Below are positions 28,709-40,575 of a DNA stretch of 64,000 nt, one piece after another. The DNA comes from RH-chloro-G1 sp003670575 (GTDB lineage: Bacteria > Chloroflexota > Dehalococcoidia > UBA2979). The notes beneath the pieces were generated by a model, which worked only from the letters and a program-made list of their open reading frames with translations, was not told the DNA's origin and made no database searches. Numbering within the stretch: position 1 is the first letter of the stretch; every line of letters starts with the position of its first letter. The translations under genes were made by a program, and so were the position numbers. Location: contig CANMOP010000011.1 of NCBI GenBank assembly GCA_947499615.1, positions 1 to 64,000 on the forward strand, read 5' to 3'.

Positions 28709-28927
28709 TTGTGACTCCATCCGGTCCGCAGATCAAGGCTAACACAGGTCCCCAGCACGGACGAGTCTTCCGCGACATCGACCACACTGTCTCTACACCT
28801 CGATCATCGGTCCTCAGCAACTTGCCCGCCTCGGGGAAAGCCCGCGCCACGCCCATCGCGCAGGTGGCACCGCGCCCTCGTCGAGGACCTCGGTCACCGA
28901 ACACCGCACGACCCCGCATACGCAGAA

Positions 28928-28947
28928 GGCGGCCACGATTGGCCGCC
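28928..28947 (-). terminator. Hairpin after rpsA
   Basis: GGCGGCCA / TGGCCGCC 8-bp stem with a 4-nt loop, about 30 nt past the rpsA stop on the minus strand. The 270-nt gap to clpC (28709-28978) holds no gene I can support. Confidence 0.6.
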
Positions 28948-28978
28948 CTCTAGCGAGTTCGTTCCCAGGGCGGAGCGA

Positions 28979-30682
28979 CTACTCAGGCTTCTTCTCGGCG
29001 TCATCATCGGACGCCTCAGCGACGACTTCGGTTGCCTCCGGCTCTGCTGCCACAGGCTCCGCAGCAGCCTCGACTGCCTCGGGCTCCGCAACCGGCTCGA
29101 CTGCCGCCACGGGCTCCGCAACCGGCTCGGCTGCCGCCACGGGCTCCGCAACCGGCTCGGCTGCCGCCACGGGCTCCGCAGCAGGCTCGACTGCCGCAAC
29201 CGGCTCGGCCACCGCAGCAGCCTCGACGACTGCGGGGGGGGCTTCGGCGACGGCGTCGCCATCGGCCTGGGCCCGCTCCTGCTGTGCCTGCTGCATCGCA
29301 GCCGCGAACGCAGTCAGCGGCGGCTCCTCGTCACGCTCGCGACGAGCCTGCTCGCCACGGTCGCCGGAACCGTCGCCAGAGGAACCGGAGGGCTCCTCAC
29401 GGAGCGGCGCGGCGGCACGAGCGGCCTGCTCCTCGAGACGACCAGCGAGGCGCTGCTCGATGAACTTCGTCTCCTCCGGGAACGCCTCGCGAGCGTCCTC
29501 CGGGATCATCATCACGCGACCCTGCTCATCAAACTGCCACCCGCGCAGGGCGGCGTCCGCACGAGCATCCCGCAGCGAGAGGCCCAGGCGGTGACGGTCG
29601 TGCTCGATACGCACGATCTTCAACGGCACCACGTCGCCTTCTTCAACCACTTCTTGCGGGTGGTTGATACGACGGTCGACGAGCTCAGAGACGTGCACCA
29701 GGCCTTCCACCGGCCCAGGCAGCCGAGTGAACGCGCCGAACGCGACAAGCTTGGTCACCACGCCGGGCACCACGTCGCCCACGGCGTAACTGGCGATCAG
29801 ATCCTGCCACTGCTCGGGCGCTGCGCGCCGGATGGACAGGGCAATCTTCTTGCTCTCCTGGTCAACCTTCATGACGAAGACCTTGACCTCTTCGCCAACA
29901 CGGAAGCGCTCTTCCGGGTTCGCGTTGCGATCCCACGAGAGCTCCGAGAGGTGCGCCAGTCCGTCGGCGCCGCCGAGGTCCACGAACACACCGAAGTTGC
30001 GGATAGAAGTGATCCGACCGGTGCGAATCTCGCCCTCGTGCAGCTCGTCCAGCAGGCGGTCCTTCTGCTCGGTGCGCCACTCCTGCAGCGCCGCACGCTC
30101 CGAGAGGATCGCGCGGTTGCGGCGGCGGTTGATCTCGATCACCTTCAAGCGAAGGGTACGACCCACCTGCTCTGCCAGCGAGGAGGCCCCGTCGGAGCCC
30201 GGCTTGGCGCCAACGACCTGCGACATCGGGATGAACGCGTTCACGCCCTCCACGTTCGCCAGCAGTCCGCCCTTGTTGTAGCCGGTCACCTCGCCCTCGA
30301 AGATGTCGCCATCCTCGAAGCGCTGCTGCAGCGCGCGCCAGCCCTGTTCGCCGCGCGCGCGGTCGATCGAGAGCAGCACCTGGCCCTCGTTCGTTTCCGG
30401 CTGCACCACGTACACCAGCACGCGCTCGCCGACTGCCAGCTTGGAAGCGGGGTCGACGCCGAGCGAGTGCATCTCGCTCACGGGGATCACGCCTTCGGAC
30501 TTGGAACCGATGTCGACGAGGTCAACGAGAACCCCGTCACGTTCCGTCCCCATCACGATGCCTTCGACGACTTCACCTCGCCGCAGTGAGCGCGGCTCAG
30601 GGGCGCCCCCGCTATCGAGCAGAGTCGCCATGTCCATGATCTCGTCATCGGCCATCGCGTCGGTGGAAATACTATTCGTCAA
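28979..30682 (-). CDS. rpsA: Ribosomal protein S1 / S1-repeat RNA-binding protein
   Basis: 567 residues. Four S1 domains, seen as repeating GxVxxxxxxGxxVDL...GLxHxSEL units (for example GRITSIRNFGVFVDLGGADG and GVVTKLVAFGAFTRLPGPVEG). Promotes mRNA binding by the 30S subunit. The C-terminal ~130 residues are an Ala/Glu/Pro/Val low-complexity tail. TTG at 30682 is chosen as start (GGAGG ten bases upstream, giving MTNSISTDAMADDE); ATG 30715 and ATG 30655 are alternatives. Confidence 0.93.
   Translation of the reverse strand: MTNSISTDAMADDEIMDMATLLDSGGAPEPRSLRRGEVVEGIVMGTERDGVLVDLVDIGSKSEGVIPVSEMHSLGVDPASKLAVGERVLVYVVQPETNEGQVLLSIDRARGEQGWRALQQRFEDGDIFEGEVTGYNKGGLLANVEGVNAFIPMSQVVGAKPGSDGASSLAEQVGRTLRLKVIEINRRRNRAILSERAALQEWRTEQKDRLLDELHEGEIRTGRITSIRNFGVFVDLGGADGLAHLSELSWDRNANPEERFRVGEEVKVFVMKVDQESKKIALSIRRAAPEQWQDLIASYAVGDVVPGVVTKLVAFGAFTRLPGPVEGLVHVSELVDRRINHPQEVVEEGDVVPLKIVRIEHDRHRLGLSLRDARADAALRGWQFDEQGRVMMIPEDAREAFPEETKFIEQRLAGRLEEQAARAAAPLREEPSGSSGDGSGDRGEQARRERDEEPPLTAFAAAMQQAQQERAQADGDAVAEAPPAVVEAAAVAEPVAAVEPAAEPVAAAEPVAEPVAAAEPVAEPVAAVEPVAEPEAVEAAAEPVAAEPEATEVVAEASDDDAEKKPE
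29088..29207 (-). repeat. 30-nt tandem repeat in rpsA tail
   Basis: Three near-identical 30-nt units (29088-29117, 29118-29147, 29148-29177) and a degenerate fourth, each coding for the ten residues EPVAAAEPVA or close variants on the minus strand. The multiple-of-three period keeps the frame, so this is a coding repeat that can expand or contract. Confidence 0.85.
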
Positions 30683-30748
30683 GGGTTGATTGCCTCCAAA
30701 TGGGTGGGTATGCACGCGCAGCCCAATAGCTGCACACGAGCGCCGCGC

Positions 30749-30757
30749 ATCATATCA
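30749..30757 (-). promoter_or_regulatory. Extended -10 promoter of rpsA
   Basis: On the minus strand TGA-TATGAT forms an extended -10 about 67 nt upstream of the chosen rpsA start. No clear -35 element. The remainder of 30758-30863 shows nothing else recognisable. Confidence 0.45.
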
Positions 30758-30863
30758 CGTCGTCCACTAAACGCGTGCGCGGACCTGTCACACATCTTTT
30801 GCTGGCCGCCAAGAGCGACGGACACCTGGCCCGAGCCAACGGATGACGCGCACGGGCAAAGAG

Positions 30864-30946
30864 AAGCGGGCCACAACTTGCACCCGTCTGCCGTTTCCAA
30901 CGATAAACGCTGAGAACGACCGAATGGTGCAGGCCGTGGCCCGCTT
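30864..30946 (-). terminator. Long imperfect inverted repeat downstream of 5S rRNA
   Basis: Arms 30864-30884 and 30926-30946: AAGCGGGCCAC pairs with GTGGCCCGCTT, then a 4-nt mismatch, then TGCACC with GGTGCA. On the minus strand the second arm is followed by CTCTTTG. It begins 10 nt after the 5S 3' end, so a terminator or 3'-processing structure is likely, but the 41-nt loop is larger than usual. Confidence 0.5.
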
Positions 30947-30955
30947 TATTTCTAA

Positions 30956-31074
30956 CCCTGGCGGTGGCCTATTTTCCACGCCCAGTTGCCCGGGGAGTAT
31001 CGTCGGCGCTGCAGCGTTTCACTTCCGTGTTCGGGATGAGAACGGGTGGGACCGCTGCGCTCTAACCACCAAGG
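30956..31074 (-). rRNA. rrf: 5S ribosomal RNA
   Basis: 119 nt. The minus strand shows the conserved core CCCGAACACGGAAGTGAAA and CUGCAGCGCCGA. The ends CCUUGGUGG and CCGCCAGGG pair as helix I, fixing the termini to within a base or two. Unusually it is not directly behind 23S: 1.7 kb, a terminator and a thioesterase gene lie between. It appears to have its own promoter (31080-31108). Confidence 0.95.
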
Positions 31075-31079
31075 CACTT

Positions 31080-31108
31080 AGTATTCCACGAATCCGGAAT
31101 CATTGCAA
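31080..31108 (-). promoter_or_regulatory. Candidate dedicated 5S rRNA promoter
   Basis: Minus strand: TTGCAA (31108-31103), 17-bp spacer, AATACT (31085-31080). A start six to seven bases after the -10 falls at about 31074-31073, the 5' end of mature 5S. The -35 overlaps the last two sense codons of the thioesterase gene and the spacer contains its stop. Not experimentally supported. Confidence 0.55.
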
Positions 31109-31537
31109 GCCCCCTATTATTACGGGTCCAATAACCGCGAACTGACAGCGCACCAGTGCCACAACACGGCCATCGCCGCCGGTGATCCGGACGTCGTACG
31201 TACCGCCTCGACGCGATTTCGCCAGCTCTTCGACGTCGGCAGTAAGCACCTCGCCAAGCTCCGCCGGCGCGACGTAGGTGATGTGCGCTGACTGCGTCAC
31301 CGCCTGCTCGTTGTGCGTCATGCACGCCCACCCGGCCGCCTGATCGCCGAGGGTGAAGATGTAGCCACCGTGACAGCTCCCGCGGGAGTTCACCATGTCT
31401 TCCCGGACCGGCATGGTCGCGCGCAGCCGCCCAACCGATGCGCTCACGGCCTCGATCCCCAGGGCCCGTCCCACGGGATTGCGCTCCCGCAACACCGCCA
31501 GGATCTCAGCAATCCTGGGTGTCGACTCGCCGGTCAT
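31100..31537 (-). CDS. PaaI-family hotdog thioesterase
   Basis: 145 residues, single hotdog fold. The signature NSRGSCHGGYIFTLGDQAAGWAC (catalytic Asn/His/Gly and Asp region) matches phenylacetyl-CoA-type thioesterases (PaaI/DUF4442 relatives), which hydrolyse aryl- or acyl-CoA thioesters. Later blocks THNEQAVTQSAHITYVAPA and RRGGTYDVRITGGDGRVVA are typical. SD GGGGAGG upstream of the ATG. It stands alone between tRNA-fMet and 5S, so no pathway partner is visible. Confidence 0.9.
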   Translation of the reverse strand: MTGESTPRIAEILAVLRERNPVGRALGIEAVSASVGRLRATMPVREDMVNSRGSCHGGYIFTLGDQAAGWACMTHNEQAVTQSAHITYVAPAELGEVLTADVEELAKSRRGGTYDVRITGGDGRVVALVRCQFAVIGPVIIGGLQ

Positions 31538-31667
31538 CGCATCCTCCCCGCGCCGCCCTCATACGGGCGCCATCTGATCGGTACTGTCCCGCGACTCGTC
31601 GCTGCAACCGCTCCGACCGATCGTACGCGTCTCCAGCGGACAACACTCTCCCACGCCGCGGCGACAA

Positions 31668-32075
31668 TGCCAGGCCATCGCGACCTGAGTGTGCGGGCAA
31701 GCCGGCGTCACGTGCGACATCCTGATCGCCACCCGTATCGCGCCGTGCCCGCTCGACATCCACCACGCCGCAACTTCTGCGCTCCGAGCCCCGACCCCGA
31801 CCTCGACGACGACGACGAGCGTCCTACGCGGTCGCTCACCTTCCGCGCGCCACGCGAGCATGCCAGCCCGCCACGATCTGACTGCCCAACCAAGCCGGCG
31901 CACGTACGACAGAACATGCGACAGACCGATCACCCCCATATCACGCCGTCCGCACCCGCTCCGCGTCAACCAAGGCGCGACGACTCGCCGAGCGCCCGCC
32001 AACATCCACCACGCCGCAACTCCTGCGTGCGCAGCCTCGAGCTCGACGACGAGCGTCGTCTGCGGCAGCTTATCT
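31668..32075. repeat. Diverged tandem duplication in C-rich intergenic region
   Basis: Two related units, about 31668-31840 and 31859-32075, share blocks in the same order: TGCCAG...CGA.CTGA, CAAGCCGGCG...CACGT.CGACA, GATC...CACGCCGT-like, CATCCACCACGCCGCAACT (19 of 19 identical, at 31757 and 32003), and CGACGACGAGCGTC. The second unit has about 40 extra bases before the fourth block. The plus strand is strongly C-rich. A 213-codon minus-strand frame (31559-32200) spans both units, but I cannot show it is translated. The flanks 31538-31667 and 32076-32420 hold nothing else recognisable. Confidence 0.65.
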
Positions 32076-32420
32076 CCCGCCGATCCATCTGTCCGGCTGC
32101 GGGACGCGACGCCCTCTTCCGCCCTTACCGACCGAAATCTACGACGATCCACGGGAACGGGCCCGGAAGCCTCCATCACTAACCGCCGGCGTACGCCCAC
32201 CGCCTCCCGAGACTCCCGCCCCCTGGGGTCGTAGCCACTTCAAGTCTCCGCGATCCATCGCCCACCCACGCGAACATCCAGCCTCGAGCCCTCACCCAGG
32301 CCGCCTCCGCCTAGGATGGCGCACGCTGCGCCGCCCCCCATGTCGGCCCCAGTCCCCCGGCTAAGGACCTCGGCATCGACCCCCACGCGTTACTGACACG
32401 CGACCGCCCGGAAACACAAA

Positions 32421-32448
32421 AAAGGCGGAGCCGCATGGCTCCGCCTTT
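32421..32448 (-). terminator. Intrinsic terminator of the rRNA operon
   Basis: AAAGGCGGAGCC / GGCTCCGCCTTT 12-bp stem with a 4-nt loop, followed on the minus strand by TTTTTTGTGTTT. It lies 10 nt after the tRNA-fMet 3' end, closing the 16S-23S-tRNA transcript before the 5S gene. Confidence 0.92.
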
Positions 32449-32458
32449 CAAACAAACT

Positions 32459-32533
<75 letters not shown>

Positions 32534-32700
32534 ACGTCGTCACCTCGATCGCACGAGGCGCCTCGTCACCCGAGGCTGCGCACCCCCCGACGAACCGCGT
32601 GATCCGACCGGAGAGGCTAACGCCGAAGCCGAGGCCGCGGCGTCATCTATCGTACACCACCCTCCGAGGAGCGTGACTAACGACAAGCGATGTATGAAGT

Positions 32701-32740
32701 GCAGACGGCACCTACACACAGAATATTGCGCGAATAGCAG
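32701..32740 (-). repeat. 23S processing stem, 3' arm
   Basis: Complementary to 35813-35853: core CAGAATATTGCGCG pairs with CGCGCAATATTCTG, with further pairing through GGCACCT / AGGTGCC. The two arms would bring the ends of pre-23S together for RNase III. A short inner stem is also present (CTGACGAA at 32787-32794 with TTCGTCAG at 35742-35749) touching the mature ends. Confidence 0.8.
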
Positions 32741-32797
32741 AGAAGCACAGGGCTACGTTCCGAGTCGATCACAGATTGATGTGTGACTGACGAATAG

Positions 32798-35741
<2,944 letters not shown>

Positions 35742-35812
35742 TTCGTCAGAAACACTCTGCGATCAACATGCGTCCGAAGACGCTCGACGAAACGCAGCAC
35801 AATGCTTTCTAT

Positions 35813-35853
35813 TCGCTACTCGCGCAATATTCTGTTGTGAAGGTGCCGCCGTG
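35813..35853 (-). repeat. 23S processing stem, 5' arm
   Basis: Partner of 32701-32740 (see there). Lies in the tRNA-Ala/23S spacer, about 70 nt upstream of the mature 23S 5' end. The rest of the spacer (35854-36017) shows nothing further. Confidence 0.8.
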
Positions 35854-36017
35854 CGTTGCCTGTCTGGCAACACGCTGCACGTGCGGACGACGACTGCTCG
35901 TCGTCCCGAAACCTCGAGGCGCAGCATCTCATGATACGCACACCTCAACATTACGGGACGACCGCTGTCGTGCTGATACTGTCATGTACGGTGACCGGAA
36001 CTCACACCACCTCAGGC

Positions 36018-36093
36018 TGGTGGAGCCGGAGGGATTCGAACCCCCGACATCCGCCTTGCAAAGGCGGCGCTCTCCCAGCTGAGCTACGGCCCC
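36018..36093 (-). tRNA. tRNA-Ala (TGC)
   Basis: 76 nt with encoded CCA. Anticodon TGC in loop TTTGCAA between stem strands CCGCC and GGCGG. Acceptor GGGGCCG with matching 3' CGGCTCC. In the 16S-23S spacer, the usual Ile-Ala pair. Confidence 0.96.
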
Positions 36094-36145
36094 GCCGTAA
36101 GCGAGTGACCAGACGTCGACCCCAAGACACCCGCCCAGAGCATTC

Positions 36146-36222
36146 TGGTGGGCCATCCTGGATTCGAACCAGGGACCTCAGTCTTATCAGGACTGCGCTC
36201 TAACCAACTGAGCTAATGGCCC
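36146..36222 (-). tRNA. tRNA-Ile (GAT)
   Basis: 77 nt with encoded CCA. Anticodon GAT in loop CTGATAA between CAGTC and GACTG. Acceptor GGGCCAT / ATGGCCC. First tRNA of the 16S-23S spacer, 52 nt before tRNA-Ala. Confidence 0.96.
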
Positions 36223-36301
36223 CCGACGCCGCCTGGCGCAAGCGAGCCGACACTTCGCACACAAAGCCCACGCCTTGGACACGTCCGTGCCGGCTACGCC
36301 T

Positions 36302-36333
36302 CGCACATTGACAGCTGGATAGCAGACAGAAGC
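36302..36333 (-). repeat. 16S processing stem, 3' arm in spacer
   Basis: 32 nt, inverted copy of 38217-38248 with 29 matches: GCTTCTGTCTGCTATCCA is identical in both when the strands are matched, then TGT and AATGTGCG. Encloses 16S in a predicted RNase III stem. It lies about 240 nt beyond the 16S 3' end and about 80 nt before tRNA-Ile. Confidence 0.88.
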
Positions 36334-36570
36334 CTCGTCAGGGTTCCACCACGAGGTTTCCTACGCAACCATCAACCAACCTCGAAAGGAAGACTGATGA
36401 CCAACGCAGGTACGTACGTCGACACCCGCTGAGGTGCCCCGAAGGGACTCAGACGGTCTGCCCTCTCCCGACCACCAAAGGCGGTCATTGAAGGGCTGCC
36501 ACGCTCGACCTGGGAATGTACCGGGCCCCACCACACACCGTGTGCGGGACCGAACCGGCAGTTATTCCTT

Positions 36571-38055
<1,485 letters not shown>

Positions 38056-38216
38056 AACAGTCCGGTGTACCGGAAACCGGTAGACCGGACAGAAGAGCTT
38101 TCATTACATTCAATTCGACCATGCCGCATCACTCCGGCACCCACGTGCATGCTTGCGCACACGCGTCAGTGTCCGTTGAGATGCAGCGGGACAGGATTGA
38201 CGGGAATCCTGTTACT

Positions 38217-38248
38217 GCTTCTGTCTGCTATCCAAGTGTAAATGTGCG
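38217..38248 (-). repeat. 16S processing stem, 5' arm in leader
   Basis: Partner of 36302-36333. It lies about 160 nt upstream of the mature 16S 5' end. Two other leader hairpins are present: 38250-38270 (CGCGCTCACC / GGTGAGCGCG) and one just before 16S near 38060-38092. Confidence 0.88.
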
Positions 38249-38277
38249 TCGCGCTCACCCGGTGAGCGCGTTCAATT

Positions 38278-38306
38278 AACTTACTTGCTGGGTGCTAAGT
38301 CGTCAA
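38278..38306 (-). promoter_or_regulatory. Candidate rRNA operon promoter
   Basis: Minus strand TTGACG (38306-38301), 17-bp spacer, TAAGTT (38283-38278). The -35 is good, the -10 only fair. It lies directly after the hairpin at the tilS end and before the leader stem, the only reasonable match in the gap. Confidence 0.45.
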
Positions 38307-38310
38307 TGGG

Positions 38311-38330
38311 CTGAAAGACTTTTCTTTCAG
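38311..38330 (-). terminator. Hairpin at tilS stop
   Basis: CTGAAAGA / TCTTTCAG 8-bp stem, 4-nt loop, overlapping the tilS stop codon. It probably separates tilS transcription from the rRNA promoter. No T-run, so strength is uncertain. Confidence 0.5.
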
Positions 38331-39469
38331 ATTTCACTACGATCAGCATACCAACCCACCCCCTCGGCCACCGTTGCCTCCTGCGAGGCGCTGGCGACGG
38401 CCTGGAGACGCAGCATCGAGGCGGTCACCCGCCCCTCTATGCCTCCATGGAGGGCGACGCGCCTGCCGGTTCTGGCAAGCGCGCGTAAGAGCTCTTCGAC
38501 CTGACCGTGCTCAAGGTTGAGGCCGGCCTGGTGTGCAGCGATTGCAAGGATGCGCGAAGAGACGGCTGGTGGCAAGGCCCGGAGCATCGCCCGGTCCAGC
38601 GTCACCCCGTGGGTCTCCCTCCGCACGATGCCCCGGGCTGCTTCGGTAGCGATGGCATTCAGGGCATCGTCGTCACGACGCGCGAGTTCGGCGAAGCGTG
38701 CGATTGCTTCATCCGCACGGGGGTTTACGCCGCGTAGCGCCGGAAGAACGTCGTGCCGAACGCGGTTGCGGGCATATGCCGACAGCAGATTCGTTGGGTC
38801 AAGCCGTGGGATCACCCCGAGTGCTGCGAGGTAGCGCTCGACGGCGTTCCGGCGCACGGCCAACAACGGCCGCAGGATGCCGGGCTGCTCTCCGCGCCCC
38901 GGCTGCGGCCACCAGTCGGCCATCGACATCGCGGCGGCGCCGCCGACGCCGGTACCGCGCGCCAGCCTAAGCAGGACGGTCTCCGCCTGGTCATCCAGGG
39001 TGTGCCCTGTGACGCACCAATTTGCGCCTGCGTTCCGGGCAGCCGTTGCCAGCCAGCGGTAGCGTGCCTCGCGGGCGGCGGCTTCGGAGTTCGCCGGTTG
39101 GCGCGGCGCACGACCGGCGAAGGCAGACACGCCGAGTCGTTGCGCGAGGGCCTGTACCGCCGCGATGTCCTGAGCCACCTCATCGGTCGGGCGTAGCCGG
39201 TGGTCAAAGGTGGCGGCGATCACCGTGCCGCCGTCGCCGCCTTCGCGGCTACCGTGTGGCCGATGCCAGGCGCGCGCGACGGCAACGAGCGCTGCCGACG
39301 AGTCCGGACCACCGGAGCAGGCAACCAGTACCGTGTCGCCGCTCACAAGGTGGGCGCGCAACTGCGTCGCCACGCGGCGCTCGAAGGCGGCAGTCAGGCG
39401 ATTGCGAGGTATCTCGTCCACGTCAGGAGAGTACTGCGGAGCCGCAGGTGACGACGGGATGGCGGTCAC
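38327..39469 (-). CDS. tilS: tRNA(Ile)-lysidine synthase
   Basis: 380 residues. Converts the wobble C of tRNA-Ile(CAT) to lysidine using ATP. P-loop VACSGGPDSSAALVA, AATFDHRLRP, VTGHTLDDQAETVLLRLARGTG and the LDPTNLLSAYARNRVRHDVLPAL block are characteristic. The C-terminal substrate domain is short. GTG start at 39469 with a weak SD, 8 nt after the FtsB-like gene, so a two-gene operon. Confidence 0.95.
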   Translation of the reverse strand: MTAIPSSPAAPQYSPDVDEIPRNRLTAAFERRVATQLRAHLVSGDTVLVACSGGPDSSAALVAVARAWHRPHGSREGGDGGTVIAATFDHRLRPTDEVAQDIAAVQALAQRLGVSAFAGRAPRQPANSEAAAREARYRWLATAARNAGANWCVTGHTLDDQAETVLLRLARGTGVGGAAAMSMADWWPQPGRGEQPGILRPLLAVRRNAVERYLAALGVIPRLDPTNLLSAYARNRVRHDVLPALRGVNPRADEAIARFAELARRDDDALNAIATEAARGIVRRETHGVTLDRAMLRALPPAVSSRILAIAAHQAGLNLEHGQVEELLRALARTGRRVALHGGIEGRVTASMLRLQAVASASQEATVAEGVGWYADRSEI

Positions 39470-39477
39470 CTATTCGG

Positions 39478-39876
39478 TTAACGCGCGAACAGCGCTTCCC
39501 ACCAACGTTGGCCCGGCTTCCGCTCCGGGAGCGGCGCGGTAGGACCATCGACGCTGACGGCGGTCTCGCCGGGACGCACGAGTCCGAATTGCGTGCGCGC
39601 AATCGCTTCCACGTACTCATCGGAGGAGAGGTATTCGCGCAGGCCTTTGAGTTCAGCCCGCTGTCGCCGCAGTTGCTCAACCTGCCGTGTGAGGTCGCCG
39701 CGCTGCTGCTCCAGCGTCCAGCCGTTCACGGCCGTCTGCGCGGCGGAATATACGAAGAGCCCAAGGAACAGCAAAGCGATCGCCAGCACCGCGTGCGCCG
39801 GCCCAACAGTGAGCAGCCGCAGGCTTGCCAACGCACGCCAGCCCCATCCAAGCACGCCGAAACCAGGGAGCCCCAT
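39478..39876 (-). CDS. FtsB/DivIC-like septum formation protein
   Basis: 132 residues. One membrane helix (VLAIALLFLGLFVYSAA), then a coiled coil (LEQQRGDLTRQVEQLRRQRAEL), then EYVEAIARTQFGLVRPGE, the conserved end of the FtsB/DivIC family. Joins FtsL and FtsQ/DivIB at the division site. Next to tilS, a common arrangement. SD GAGG seven bases before ATG. Confidence 0.87.
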   Translation of the reverse strand: MGLPGFGVLGWGWRALASLRLLTVGPAHAVLAIALLFLGLFVYSAAQTAVNGWTLEQQRGDLTRQVEQLRRQRAELKGLREYLSSDEYVEAIARTQFGLVRPGETAVSVDGPTAPLPERKPGQRWWEALFAR

Positions 39877-40035
39877 TTGGCAACCTCACGTTGCCCCGCC
39901 TCGGTCACCCTATCAGACCTGGCGGACAGGCTCAATTTCATCGTCGCGCGACCGGCTCGCACGGCTCCCCTACGCACGCGCGGCCGCTCGGTCGATGATC
40001 GCATCAACGCCCGCACCGGCACGGCCTCAGAGGCA

Positions 40036-40575
40036 ATGATGGCCACACCCACGGGCGTTCCCCGCTCGTACGGACATTGGCGTGACGGTGCCAAGCCGGG
40101 CGCACGTGCCACGAAGCCCAGGCTCACGACCCCGCCCATGTCGCCGGCGAATCTCGACCCACCGGCAAATCATCATCCGAGCCCCGAGGAGATCCGCGAC
40201 CGCCTCGATCAGATCGCGAAGCGGCGTGGCGCTCGGGAGCGGCTCCGTGACCCGTCCGAGGTACAGCGCGCCGAGGCCGCCAGAGAGGCGATCGACCCAG
40301 ACCCCGTCCGCGCCGGATTGATCAGCCTGGCCCGCCAACGGCAGGTTCGTGAGGAGCTGCGTCTGCCCGAGCAGGACTGGTACGTCGCCGAGTCGGAGCC
40401 AGCCGACGATGCCGATCCGACTCGCAGCGCGTTGTCACGTATCGCACGCCAACACCGCTCAGATGCCGAAATAGATGCAACGGCGATGGAGCACGTCGAT
40501 GCACAGATCTGGAGTCAAGTAGTGAACGCCGCTGGTCCGCTTATGGACGACCCGGGATCGCCAACCCCACGTTGA
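40036..40575 (+). CDS. Hypothetical protein with three helical repeats
   Basis: About 179 residues, soluble, charged. After a basic N-terminal ~35 aa comes a motif seen three times: IRDRLDQIAKRRGARERLR, VRAGLISLARQRQVREELR and TRSALSRIARQHRSDAEID, spaced 40-43 residues apart, each preceded by Asp/Pro-rich linkers. No family recognised. Start uncertain: ATG 40036 or 40039 (AGAGG just upstream) or ATG 40138, which begins closer to the first repeat. Convergent with, and overlapping by about 35 nt, the phosphatase gene. Confidence 0.5.
   Translation: MMATPTGVPRSYGHWRDGAKPGARATKPRLTTPPMSPANLDPPANHHPSPEEIRDRLDQIAKRRGARERLRDPSEVQRAEAAREAIDPDPVRAGLISLARQRQVREELRLPEQDWYVAESEPADDADPTRSALSRIARQHRSDAEIDATAMEHVDAQIWSQVVNAAGPLMDDPGSPTPR

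Noticed and set aside
26063..28714. An 883-codon plus-strand frame opposite clpC
   Set aside because: Exact shadow of a fully conserved clpC gene, with no recognisable domain; an artefact of high-GC codon use.
29088..29207. Regular 30-nt repeats considered as a CRISPR array
   Set aside because: The units are directly abutting with no spacers and lie in frame inside rpsA.
31559..32200. A 213-codon minus-strand frame through the duplicated C-rich region
   Set aside because: No SD or family match, and the differences between its two internal repeats do not favour silent positions. Kept as a repeat feature, not a gene.
39022..40035. Plus-strand frame running into the three-repeat protein
   Set aside because: Antisense to tilS and the FtsB-like gene; Arg/Gly-rich with no motif.
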